This document shows positions 33,341-43,285 of a stretch of DNA of 64,000 bases, in pieces (the stretch's first letter is position 1; every line of letters begins with the position of its first letter). A program made the translations under genes and the position numbers. The notes beneath the pieces were generated by a model. The model did no database searches, was not told the origin of the DNA, and was given only the letters and a program-made list of their open reading frames with translations. The stretch lies in the NCBI GenBank assembly GCA_963691705.1, contig OY829539.1, positions 11,348,501-11,412,500 of the forward strand, written 5' to 3'. Source of the DNA: Viola odorata (Eukaryota > Streptophyta > Magnoliopsida > Malpighiales > Violaceae).

Positions 33341-34275
33341 CCTCACATCCTTACCCCTCGCTATCACACTCAAGTGTTTAGGCTCACTCTCTCTACCATG
33401 CTTGTTTTTTTCATGGCGGGTATTCGACTCTCTCTTTGTTTTCTTTCCTCTCCTCTCTTGTGTTCTCATCTCATGACTCACATTTTTCTCTCCTCTTTGT
33501 GCATGCTCACTTTTTTCATGCACGCTATTTTCCTCATTCACACACCTTACTTTCTTTTCTCCACTCTTTTCTCTCATTTTCTTCCTAATTTGGAACTCGG
33601 CACTTGCCTTTTCCATATGCAATCGATCCTCAAGAACTTGAGCGGGTGAAAGTGGAGGAATGCTAAACTTCTTCCCATGGTGAGTGAGGTGAATCTTGTT
33701 GGTTCGGCCATCATGCACTACCCAACGATCAAATTGCCATGGCCGACCAAGGATGAGATGGCTAGCATCCATGGGAACTACGTCACACAATCTCTCATCC
33801 TCATAACTACCTACTTTGAAGGCAACAAGAACTTGTTCCTTCACCTTTACTTCTCCATCATCACTAAACCAATGTAAGGAATAAGGATTGGGGTGGGGTG
33901 TCGTGAGCAACCCAAGCTTGAAAACTAACAAATAGCTTGCCATATCCACCACACTTCCATTATCAACAATAAGAGATGCGACCTTACCATTGATTTCACA
34001 CCGAGAATGGAAGAGATTCTCCCGTTGATCTTTGTTGGCAACCTCCTCCTTCGCATGAGCATTCATGCTCCTCCTCACAACTAGAGTCATGGTGGCTGCC
34101 GGAGCTACCTCTTCTTCACTACTCTCAGTCTCCTCCCTCTTTGCCTCTTTCTCATTCTCATTTGTCTCAATTTCACTCTCCGTTTCATAGTTGCCCTCTC
34201 GGATCACCACTACTCTCCGATTTGGACATTCGGATGCAATGTGACCCCTTCCTTGGCACCGAAAACATTGGACAT
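33338..34275 (-). CDS. Gypsy B zinc knuckle and aspartic protease
   Basis: The frame enters from gag with a CCHC knuckle (CFRCQGRGHIASEC, about 34,220-34,265). An ATG at 34,210 gives 290 codons. An acidic linker (ETESSEEEV) leads to the protease: LIVDNGSVVDMASYL has Asn in the usual D-T/S-G triad (DNGS), also seen in element C, so it is a family trait. LILGRPWQFDRW is the family's second landmark. The C-terminal linker is Glu/Lys-rich with repeated HEK/SEHA-type units, a composition also seen in gypsy D. It ends at TGA 33,338. Confidence 0.88.
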
Positions 34276-35649
34276 TAGATGAGAATTTTCTTGGTTGGCT
34301 AGGGTTGGTAGGTGGGTTAGGATTTGTTTTTGGTGGGAGTTTTGAGAGATTACTTTTAGTGTAGGGGTGTGGGGTTTAGGAGAGGGTGTATCGGTTTTGG
34401 AGTCTTTTGGTTTAAAGGGTTCTTTGGAATAAGACTTCCAAGGGGTCTTTGGGGTTGAGGAAAAGGTTTGTGTCTTGCTTGGGTAGGTCTTCTTCTTGGT
34501 GGCTTCATATGCTTCCACTTTTATGGCATAGTGAAGCATAGATTGTAGGTGATCGAACTCCTTCAACTCAAGCTTGTACCTAATACGCTCGTTGAGACCA
34601 TTGAGGAACCGCGCCATGGTAATCTCTTCTCCCTCTTCGGTATTGGTCTTGATCAATAGCTCTTCGAGCTCATTGAAATATTCCCCAACGGGCTTAGACC
34701 CTTGCTTGAGACCTTGTAACTTGTTTTGCAAATCTCTCTTGTGATGTGCGGGCACAAACCTTGCTCTCATCACCCTTTTCATTTCTTCCCAATCTTGGAT
34801 AGCATCCATTTCTCCTCTCTTCTTACACTCTTTCTCCCACCAACTAATGGCATAATCTTCAAACTCCATGGCCGCTAGCTTAATCTTCTTCTCTTCCGAG
34901 TACCGATGACAATTGAAGATTCGTTGAATCTTTCCTTCCCATTTAAGGTACTCCGAAGGATCGGTGGAGCCCCTAAAGATAGGAATTTGCACCTTGATTC
35001 CACTCAACTTGTCATCAACCCTAGGCTCTTGTGGCCTCTCATCACGTTCAACAAACCGTGACCCTTGCCCCCGTTGACGTCTTCCCCTCGTTCGTTGTGC
35101 CACTTCATCCAACTCGGCATAAGTTTCCCCATAAGGATCCTCGTAGCACTCTCTAGTGTGATGAGGTGTGGTAAGGGCATGGAAATGAGGGATCTTGGGT
35201 TGGCTACTAGAGGCATGGAAGTCTTCGGGAACCCGGCTGCCTTGCTCATACTTCTTTCTTATTGTCTTCATTTGCTCTTCCGATATGGCTAACCCCGGAG
35301 GGGAGACAAATGACTTTCGGTGATCCTCCTTCCTTGGAGTATTCTTCAACAACCTTTCTCCTTCTCCACTACTTCGATGACCCTCTGATTCGGTCTCAAC
35401 GAAGACTTGTTCCTTGAAAGGCTTCGGTTGGGGCTTAGGGGGGAGGTTCTTTATAGGTGTTGTATGGGAAGGAACTTCGGAAGGCTTCTCATCCTCTCTA
35501 CCACGAGACTTGATTGTTTCCTCCAACAAAGAAAGACGATCCTCCGTTCGAACCATGGTAGCCTTCAATTCTCCCAAGGCTGCCAAAACTCGGTCAAGTG
35601 CTTCGGCACTTCGGCTACCACTAGAACTAGGTCTACTTCTTCCGGACAT
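34210..35649 (-). CDS. Gypsy B gag (capsid), frame broken before the knuckle
   Basis: 479 codons from ATG 35,649. The N-terminal Ser-rich part has a possible coiled coil (ALGELKATMVRTEDRLSLLEE). The gag domain is at ~220-370: VQIPIFRGSTDPSEYLKWE, AMEFEDYAISWWEKE, FLNGLNERIRYKLELKEF. Near 34,350, in a short A-run, the frame shifts by one. The last ~35 codons of this ORF are therefore out of frame and the zinc knuckle is read in the next frame. In element C the same region is continuous, so an indel is more likely than programmed shifting. The start is preceded on the minus strand by an A-tract (24 A). Confidence 0.9.
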   Translation of the reverse strand: MSGRSRPSSSGSRSAEALDRVLAALGELKATMVRTEDRLSLLEETIKSRGREDEKPSEVPSHTTPIKNLPPKPQPKPFKEQVFVETESEGHRSSGEGERLLKNTPRKEDHRKSFVSPPGLAISEEQMKTIRKKYEQGSRVPEDFHASSSQPKIPHFHALTTPHHTRECYEDPYGETYAELDEVAQRTRGRRQRGQGSRFVERDERPQEPRVDDKLSGIKVQIPIFRGSTDPSEYLKWEGKIQRIFNCHRYSEEKKIKLAAMEFEDYAISWWEKECKKRGEMDAIQDWEEMKRVMRARFVPAHHKRDLQNKLQGLKQGSKPVGEYFNELEELLIKTNTEEGEEITMARFLNGLNERIRYKLELKEFDHLQSMLHYAIKVEAYEATKKKTYPSKTQTFSSTPKTPWKSYSKEPFKPKDSKTDTPSPKPHTPTLKVISQNSHQKQILTHLPTLANQENSHLMSNVFGAKEGVTLHPNVQIGE

Positions 35650-36911
35650 CTTGTATATCCAACTACGATTTCTTTTTTCTTCCTTTTTTTTTGTTTTTTT
35701 TTTTTTTTTTTTTTTTTACCTGCAAAATGTAAACAAACGAGATATATATATGTTAGTAACAAAACTCTCCCTCACGTGTTTAGGTGTTTTTCTCTCGAAA
35801 AAGTTGTGCTCACAATCACTCAACTTCACGTTTTTCCGGTACCTGCACACTTAAACAAGAGTTAGAAAATATTTCACTCCCTCACGTGTTTAAACACTCG
35901 TGTTTGATCACTCGAAAAACTTGGCCTCACAATCACTCAAGAAATCTTCACACACAAAGCTTGCTCTCCACACAATTCCCTTGCTACAAACAAACTTGTG
36001 CTTCAATTCAAGAGTTCAATTGCCAATGCTCAAGTGATGGAAACAAAAAAGGGGGGGGGAGGGGGGGGGGGGGGGGAGGGTGGGCACAACTAGACTCAAG
36101 AAATTTACAAAGGACTCAAGTTAGGGAATGGAATATTTCAAAAATTCCTAAGGAAATTCAAAAGTCCCAAATTTGGAGGGAAATTATGAATTTCCGTAGG
36201 AAAGAAAGGAGGGCTGGAAATTGGGTTTAAAGGAGTAAGGACTCTAATATATAATTTCAGAAATTTAAAGAAAGAGACTTGATGTTTAGGACTTAAGAAA
36301 CTTAAGGTTTAGGACTCAAGAGGGTTTAGGACTTAAACTTAGTATTTTAGGGTTTAGGACTTGAAGAAAAGGAAAAGGACTTGAGTTTAGGATGAGTTTA
36401 GGACTTAAATAAAAAGAAAGGAAAACTGGACAGTTAGGAAAGGGTTGGGACGGCTAGGCTGTTAGGGAAAGTGGGTTTATTTGGTTGAAATTGAATTTTA
36501 GTTAGGACCATTTGGTTTCTTTTTGGGTCAAATTGTCAACATATAGGGTGAGGTGTCCTATAGCATTTAATGCAAGTGATGGGTGATTTTACCCTTGGAG
36601 CTGGGTTGGCCGGCCAAGTGGAAAGGTTTTAATTAATTAATTGGCACAAACTTGGCTATCAAGTATTACAACAATTATTTTGGATCAAAAAGAGCTCTAG
36701 GCCAAGAACACCAAGAACATATGATGAACACCACAATCACACCCAAATGAATTTTCTCAAATTTTCAGAATTTTATTTTACCAAATTGATCACAACCAAC
36801 AATCAAAAGTCCACTTGAAATATTTTTCGAAAGTAACGGTCGAAACTCAAGATATCAAGAAAGATAGGGTTCTAACACTTTGAACAAACTAGAAAAATTC
36901 GATAGGCGGCC
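35650..36911 (-). other. Gypsy B leader between PBS and gag
   Basis: About 1.26 kb, non-coding. On the minus strand it has a C-tract (plus-strand G-run 36,051-36,083), two ACACGTGAGGGAG-type modules (35,768-35,790 and 35,877-35,900) and two TGCAG|GTA acceptor-like motifs (35,720-35,728; 35,838-35,865). One acceptor has an upstream CTAAC and T-rich stretch. A T-run at 35,694-35,717 lies just before the gag ATG. Confidence 0.7.
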
Positions 36912-36929
36912 AAAAGCTCCGCTACCACT
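36912..36929 (-). promoter_or_regulatory. Primer-binding site of gypsy B
   Basis: Minus strand: AGTGGTAGCGGAGC directly after the 5' LTR end ..CACATCA. It resembles the initiator-Met PBS (TGGTATCAGAGC) with two differences. Gypsy D has the same sequence; C has TGGTAGCAGAGCC. Confidence 0.8.
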
Positions 36930-37870
36930 TGATGTGATCCTGCCTAGGGTAAGTAGGCCGAATTACAATGGAGCTTATAGAGGATCTAGCCGAATCGAAT
37001 TACCTAGTGACAACAAGATCACAATGAAAGAAAGGACACGAACAAGTAATATTTAGCGGAGAATTAAGGAAATATGTACCCGGAAATGATTAGGATTGAT
37101 AAAGGATTGAAATTGATCACATGAGCATCCAAGAATTAATCCAAGCAAGTAGACATCCACGATCCTTGGAATAAGTATTTAATAGACCTTCATTCACTCA
37201 AGAAACTTGCCAAAATTACACATACAAATTCGAGGAATCCCCGAGCAATAATCGGAAGGAGTAATCTCAACTTGAACGATTTTTACTCAAGGAAAAGTGA
37301 GGAGTTTCAAGGCTTATGTGATACAAGAAGGAGTAATCTCACTTGACTAATATCACTCAAAGTCTAAAAACTAAAGAGGAAAATGATACAAAGACATATA
37401 TATAGTAGCATGCATTTTGGGCTTGAAAAGCCCAAAATTCGTACCCAAACCAGATGCTGGCGTGATCACGTTAAGGCCTTAGCGTGATCACGCCAGACAA
37501 CTTTCCCTTAGCGTGATTCACGCCAACACCTTAGCGTGATCACGCCAAGATGCCCAAAAAATCCAAAATAACATCCGAAAGTAGCGTGATTCAAAAACTC
37601 TTCACGTTAAGAGCTTGACGTGATTCACGCTAGCATCTTGGTCCTGGCATGATCACGCTAAGGCCTTAACGTGATCACGCCAAGGATTCCGCCTTGGTTT
37701 GATGGACGGTTGCATGGACAGCCTTTTCCTTGGCTTTGACGGGTTCTTCCTCTCTCATTTTGCCTTCTAACCATAGGGACAACCCTCTTGCTCTGCTTCG
37801 GGTGATCGGGCCTTGTGGTACTAGGTCTCGAGTGTCAACATTGGCTTCGGAAGGGTCCGTGATCGCATCA
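36930..37870 (-). repeat. 5' LTR of gypsy B (941 bp)
   Basis: Same length as the 3' LTR. The three differences seen are 37,543 region CACGCC versus CATGCC, 37,571 region AACATCC versus AATATCC, and 37,648 region GGCATGATC versus GGCGTGATC. The first and third are at CpG sites. Confidence 0.95.
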
Positions 37871-37875
37871 GTTGG

Positions 37876-38653
37876 GATGGTTTACCTCGAGGCCTTGCCG
37901 TTGGGAGCACCAATTTTGAGCAAGTACACTTCCAACGCCTCCTAGGATTGATGGTTCGAAACCACCTTTGTTCCTTGGAACATTCGGGCGCGTATGGTTG
38001 TGGCAACCCACCGGAATTTCCTGCAAGAAAGATACACAAGTAGTAGGAAAAGAGTCATTCGTGTTAGCATGAGCTAATTGATCCTCATTGCACAAAGGTA
38101 CGCTCATTGGATCAATAGCTCCCACAATTTCCGTTTGCTTCTTTTCCTCACTTTCCTCTCTCAATTTTTCTATTTGCTCACTTCTCTCATGTATGTGTTT
38201 CTCTCTCGCATGCTCATTCTTTTCATGCGGGTTGTTTTGCTCACACTCTCTCAACCCATGCTCACTTCTTCCATGGGGGCTGTTTTGCTCACTTTCTTTT
38301 TCTTCAATTTCAAGCTCAAACAACGGATTGTCAAAATATAATTCAAACAAAAGGTTGTCAAAAACTTAAAATTGATTTGACTCATTGAGCTCACTCAACT
38401 CATTCTCACGGGTGCGATTGCACTCACTCTCATTAGCATGCTTACTTTTTTCATGCCGTGTATTTTCCTCAGCGTTTACTTTCTTCTCTCCACACTCTTT
38501 TCTCTCATTTACAACCTTACATTTTTCACTCTTTTTAGCTTCCATAACTTGGCGCTCGGCCACATTCCTTTCAAAAGATTGAAATGGTGTGGGTGGTTGT
38601 CGTGGAGTGACTTGTGTAGGTTGCACTACTTTCGGCTTGGACTCGAATGCCAT
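37876..38653 (-). pseudogene. Gypsy D Glu/Lys-rich ORF (broken)
   Basis: Two minus-strand frames. 38,653-38,366 has PRQPPTPFQSFERN, then EKSKHANESECNRT. 38,350-37,876 has LFELEIEEKESEQN, HGRSEHGLRECEQN and HEKNEHAREKHIHE, followed by EIVGAIDPMSVPL and GGLPQ/CHNHTRPN-like text. The repeated HEK/SEHA units resemble the linker after protease in gypsy B, so this looks like gag-pol linker material without the protease. Function unknown. Element B interrupts it at 37,871. Confidence 0.55.
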
Positions 38654-39533
38654 AGTGGAAGGAGAATTTTGTTGACTGGACGAGCTTGGGAGGAGCTGCT
38701 GTCTTGCTTCAAGGGAAGTGAAGGAGGAAACTTCTTGTCACGTTTAGGCCTTGCAATATTCTTCACTAACCCGGACAAACTTTCCCACCAAGCATCATCC
38801 ATAACACCACTCGGAGATTCATCATTATTCTTTTTCTTTCCACTCTCTCCTTTCTTAACATGTTCATTCTTCTCTTGCTGCTTGGTCATTGCACTCACTT
38901 TGTTCACTCTATTGTTGGGGTAAATGTCACACAAGTGGCCTTTACCCTTACATGTGGTGCAAAAGACATCACTTGCTCGTTTGGAAGGAGCGGAAGGGGA
39001 GGATGTGGGACGGAAGTGTTGCTGAAATTCTTGGAGAGTTCGGCCTTGGTGAGGTCGAATCCTTGGAGGAGGAAAATAAGGAGGTGCTCGGCTTTGCATT
39101 CTGTCATGTTTAGCTCGGATTTGTACACTTGAGGAGAGGACGTGTTGTCTAGGTTCGAGGCCATGACCAAGGCTTTGGGGTGCAATGGAACCTAGGCCAT
39201 AGCTTAAGACATGAAAACTTGGAAAATCTTCGTCGTCGTCATCCTCACTATAACTTGAACTTGTGCCACGACTAAAGACATGAGGACTTGGAGTATCTTC
39301 ATTGTCTTCATTCTCACTACAAGTTTCTTCACTTTCATCTTGGTACTCATCCTTACTATCAATGTTATACTCATCGCCGCTTTCACCACTCGGTTCAAAG
39401 TTCTCATCACCATCAGAATGGCAGCTAGCATCACTATATGATTCATAACCACTATCGTCATTGAAATTGAGAGATATCATCATCATAATACTCTCCTTGG
39501 TCACAAGACTCATAATCACTATCTTGCGACATT
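38626..39533 (-). pseudogene. Gypsy D acidic gag-like ORF with degenerate zinc knuckle
   Basis: The likely start is the ATG near 39,531 (MSQDSDYESCDQGEYYDD), just after a CAG acceptor-like motif. A frame change near 39,465 leads to the main frame: very acidic (DDSGYESYSDASCHSDGDEN; EDDDDEDFPSF), then Pro/Arg-rich (YFPPPRIRPHQGRTLQEF). The knuckle CTTCKGKGHLCDIY has Tyr at the fourth ligand position instead of Cys. It then reads WWESLSGLVKNI and a basic end. It lacks the gag domain of B and C (no SWWEK region). Probably an RNA-binding gag substitute; function not established. Confidence 0.6.
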
Positions 39534-39570
39534 GTGCCTGAAAAATTGAACAAACTATATATATAGGCAT

Positions 39571-40730
39571 TACTAAATAATCTCTCCCTCACGTGTTTAG
39601 GTGTTTAGGTCACTCGAAAAATACATGCTCACAAACACTCAACTTCACACTCTCCGTGTACCTGCACACTTAAACAAGGGTTAGAAAATAAATCTCTCCC
39701 TTACGTGTTTAACACTCGTGTTTAATCACTCGCAAAAGATAGCCTCACAAATCGCTCAATACATCCACTCACAAAGCTTGCTCACCACACAACTCCTTGC
39801 CGCAAACAAACTTGTGATTCGAATCAAGCGTTTCGTCAACAACTACCTTCGTAAGTGCTCAAGATTAGAACAAGAGTAGGAAAGATTAAACTCAACAAAA
39901 GACTCAAGAAGACTTACAAAGACTTAAGAGAAAGCTGAAAAATTTTCAGAATTCCAAGAAAATTCAAAATTTTAATTTATGGGGAAAAATTTTGAATTTC
40001 CGTTGGAAGGGAAGAAGGCTAGAATTTTTTTGGTTTAAAAGAGTAAAAGACTCAAGGGAAGACTCAAAGATTTAATGAAAAAGACTTGGAAGTTTAGGAC
40101 TCAAAATAACTTAAGTTTAGGACTTAAAAAGTTTAAAACTCAAGTTTAGGATTTTATGGTTTAGGACTTGAGTTTAGGACTTAGTTTAAGACTCAAATAA
40201 AAAGAAAAGGGACAGTTGGACACCAAGGAAAGGAAGGAGAACGTGCTAGTCTTTTAGGCAAGTGGGTTTATTTAGTTGGAAATGGGCAATCTAGTTAGGA
40301 ATGTTTGTTCCTTTGGTCAAAATGTCAAAAGATGAGGGTGAGTTGGCTTATGGCATTTAATGCAAAGGATGAGGCTTGATTCTTGGATGTATGTTGGCCG
40401 GCCAAGTGTTCCAATTCCTTTCTTTCTTTCTTTCTTTATTTTTTTATTTTTTTATTTTTTTTAATAGAAACACTTGGATTAATTCTTGCAAAATATTTTT
40501 GGATCAAAACACCCAAAATACCAAGAACATCAAGAACACAAGATGAACTTCAAGAACACACCCAAATGATTTTGGTAAAATTTTGATCTTTTGACCTAGA
40601 AAAAATGATCACCACAACCACTCAATTGCCCACTTGGAATAGGTTTGGAAAATGATGCACGAAACTAGGGGTTTCAAGGAAGAAAGGTTCAAACACTTTT
40701 GACAAAACTAGAAAAATTCACTACGCGGCC
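39571..40730 (-). other. Gypsy D leader between PBS and its first ORF
   Basis: Non-coding, with the same style as the B leader. CTCCCTCACGTGTTTAGGTG (39,587) and a second copy (39,697) are present. The acceptor-like CTAACCCTTGTTTAAGTGTG then CAG|GTACA is on the minus strand near 39,655-39,688. Degenerate AGGACTTAAG-type repeats fill 40,040-40,200, as in B (36,240-36,420). Confidence 0.65.
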
Positions 40731-40748
40731 AAAAGCTCCGCTACCACT
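40731..40748 (-). promoter_or_regulatory. Primer-binding site of gypsy D
   Basis: Minus strand AGTGGTAGCGGAGC then TTTTGGCC, identical over this stretch to the PBS region of gypsy B. Confidence 0.8.
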
Positions 40749-42029
40749 TGATGTGATCCTACCTAGGGTTAGTAAGCCGGATAACATATGGAGCTCATGG
40801 AGGATCTAGCCAAGCGAATTAACTAAAGAAACCATGGCTGAAAAAATAGAGAAACACAAGACATGGAGATGCAGCGGAGAAAACACATAAAAGAGCAATG
40901 GAAAGGATGGGAGTTACCGGGAATTAGAAGACGGATGGAAGAGACGGAGATGAGCACAACACGAAAGTAGCGAACAATCACACGAACAATTGCTTTATCA
41001 AGATATACTCCGAGGGTCAAGCTTGAGACTTGTTTCTATGGATGATCAAACAAATAAAAACCCCGATTTCATTCAAGCAAAAATCGTCACAACCATTACA
41101 AACTTTGATTTCCCGGAGAGAGATCGGGAGGAGTAATCTCAAACTCAAGCAATCCCTCTCAAGGAATTAAGGTGATGAGCCAAGGCTTAGGTGATAAGAG
41201 AAGGAGTAATCTCACTTCACAAACATCAACCAAATGTCTAAGCTCCCTTTACAAATGAATGAATGAAACTATTTATACAAAATGAAGAGAAACGTCAAAA
41301 ATGGCATCTTCAGCAGGACGACGTAACTTACGTCAAGGGCCAACGTAATTACATCAGGGAGCCAACGTAATTTACTTCAGAAGCAACAGCGCACAAGGTG
41401 GAGCAGAGCTGGCGAACGTAACTTACGTCGTATCTGGGCGTAATCACGCCGAGCCTGCGCGCCAAAATGTCGACTAGCATAACTTTTGATCCACCCGTCC
41501 GATTGGGCTGAAACTTGTCCCAAACGAAGGCTATCATCTTGAAGTTTCCATCAAGCCTCTGTTCTAAAAAATTGGACTCCATTTGCTTGTCCATATTCTT
41601 GTTGCGAATATGCGATACGATTTTGGACTTGACTTGATGCGTACTCGACTTAACGCCCCGATCAATGGCATTGGAAGATTCGTGCCTCACCTCAGCTTCA
41701 AAACATAAGATGATCCTCTTGTGATTAGCCCTTTTTGATGGAGAATTTGTAGTCGAGGCCTTATGGTGCGCGTTGGCAAAGTTTGGCTTTGCTGGAGGCC
41801 TTGGGGAAGTGTGCATGGCCTTGTGACTTGCTAGGGCTAGACGTGCCTCTACTTCATGGTTCTCTCGGCCATCTTGGGAGTTTCGTTCGTCTAGGCCTAG
41901 GCATGGTGAGGAATTAGCACTTGATTCCTGACCTTGGACATGATTAACGCTCATCTGCAAGGCTCGGTTGTCCATAACCGATCCTCTGGGCTTCATGCCA
42001 AATTGTTCCAGGGGGGCGTGATCACATCA
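40749..42029 (-). repeat. 5' LTR of gypsy D
   Basis: Matches 27,163-28,446 with substitutions throughout and one deleted palindrome unit. TATA near 41,268-41,280. Palindromes 41,315-41,435, CTAGGCCTAG at 41,891-41,900. It carries a 215-codon open frame in U3 (41,996-41,349). Followed by TSD GGTGG. Confidence 0.9.
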
Positions 42030-42233
42030 GGTGGTCTTACTCAAATGCTCACCATTACTTTGTGGCTTTGTTAGTACTGCATTTAGGATCGAATGTTCTT
42101 TAACAACTGTAATTTTGAATGGTTTTCCAAGTTTATGTCGTTGAGCATGAGATTTGTTAGGGATTGGAACCTTTTGAATGTATAATGATCATTAATTGTA
42201 AATTATGCTATGAATGCATTGTGTTTGTTGTAG

Positions 42234-43285
42234 ATGACAACCCAAGGAACTAGATGTAGAATATCGAAGGTTGTTTGGCACAAGGGTATAATGCATACAT
42301 TTTGTGATTTGTGCATTGTTGCTATTGAAAAAATGTTTAGGCCACATACCCATTTCAACAAACAAGGGTTGGAGTTTATCACGAATGAGTTCCGGACTAA
42401 AACTGGATTGTCTTATGAGCAAAAACAACTTAAGAACAAATGGGATGCTTTAAAAAGGGATTATAAATTGTGGAAAGATTTGATGCGTAATGAGACTGGT
42501 TTAGGATGGGATACGCAAAAAAATACAGTTGGTGCAGATGATGGTTGGTGAGAAGAAAAAATCAAGGTTAGTTCTTGCCTTTTGAAACTAGTTTGCTCTA
42601 CTATCATAATATTTGGTTAGTTTATGGCATGATGGATGTTTTTATATCTTTAATATGTAGGTAAACCCGAGTTATGCAAACTTCAGAATATGTGGAATTG
42701 AACCAGAACTTGAACAGAAAGTAGACGTGATGTTTTCAACCATAATAGCTACCAGAGAGTTTGCTATATCGCCCGGATGCAATGTGCACGTTACGACGCA
42801 AGACCAACACCAGTATGTTGAAGGTTCTGGTGATTCAGATGAAGCAATTCCTCTTGATCAAAGTTTGGATGATTTGTTTGAGGGTGGAAATTCTCAAGCG
42901 GGTGTACCAATTAATCGGAAGAGAACTGTTGACGAAAGGGGGAGTGTCAATCCAAGCCTTCGATTGAAAAAAGAAAGAGGCAAGCAGGGGGCGCAGCAAT
43001 GCTAGCTAGACACCTGGATACGTTGGTCAGTGCGGTGGCCTCTAGGAGTTCAACTGTGAGCTGCTCTAATGTTACATAACCTGCAGTACCTAGCTTGAGA
43101 GCGTGTGTGGTAGACATGAAAATCATACCCGGGCTGGACATCAACGGAGACATTTTTATGTTTGCTTGTGAATTTCTCGAAGACAAAATGAAGAGAGAGA
43201 TCTTTTTTGAGCTCGATTCACCGGCACACAAGCTGAACTATTTGGAGTATAATTTTACTCATAAAGGGCCAAAAGGGCCAAAATA
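42234..43285 (+). pseudogene. Harbinger-associated Myb/SANT-like protein (broken)
   Basis: ATG 42,234 follows TTGTAG. Exon 1 (to ~42,567) has a trihelix/Myb-SANT-like domain: KGIMHTFCDLCIVAIEKMF, FITNEFRTKTGL, LKNKWDALKRDYKLWKDLM. TGA at 42,549 replaces an expected Trp (DDGW-W). Exon 2 from 42,661 (VNPSYANFRICGIEPELEQK). A one-base shift occurs near 42,985 and TAA at 43,078. The last part (GLDINGDIFMFACEFLEDK ... HKGPKGPK) stops at 43,285. Myb-like proteins of this type partner the nuclease of PIF/Harbinger elements and bind its ends, and plants have related L10-interacting Myb proteins. Three breaks make it non-functional. Confidence 0.82.

Larger units (their letters stand above)
29656..37870 (-). 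mobile_element. Gypsy B: young Ty3/gypsy element with full pol
   Basis: TSD GTTGG (29,651-29,655 and 37,871-37,875). Two LTRs of 941 bp differ at only three positions by eye, all C/T-type transitions, so the insertion is recent. Order on the minus strand: 5' LTR, PBS, long leader, gag, zinc knuckle, protease, RT, RNase H, integrase, PPT, 3' LTR. Two defects are visible: a frame change in gag before the knuckle (~34,350) and a TGA between protease and RT (33,338). The pol frame crosses the PPT and runs about 65 codons into the 3' LTR, as in CRM-type chromoviruses. It sits inside the ORF region of gypsy D. Confidence 0.95.
27163..42029 (-). mobile_element. Gypsy D: non-autonomous LTR element lacking pol
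   Basis: TSD GGTGG (27,158-27,162 and 42,030-42,034); LTRs of 1,284 and 1,281 bp; PBS and PPT show minus-strand polarity. Element B (29,656-37,870) inserted into it; D's own length is about 6.6 kb. It carries an acidic gag-like ORF with a degenerate zinc knuckle, a Glu/Lys-rich ORF and an unrecognised ORF with repeated modules. It has no protease, RT, RNase H or integrase. LTR ends, PBS and the DSRTNPFEEGE tail before the PPT are almost those of B. Its dependence on B-type enzymes is inferred. LTRs differ by a few percent with one longer gap, so D is older than B. Confidence 0.9.

Noticed and set aside
35407..35865. 150-codon plus-strand frames with a Phe run
   Set aside because: Antisense to gag of B and its T-run; the Phe run is the homopolymer.
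38438..38923. 161-codon plus-strand ORF, Phe/Leu/Ser-rich
   Set aside because: It is antisense to the Glu/Lys-rich and acidic ORFs of gypsy D; its hydrophobicity mirrors GAA/AAG codons.
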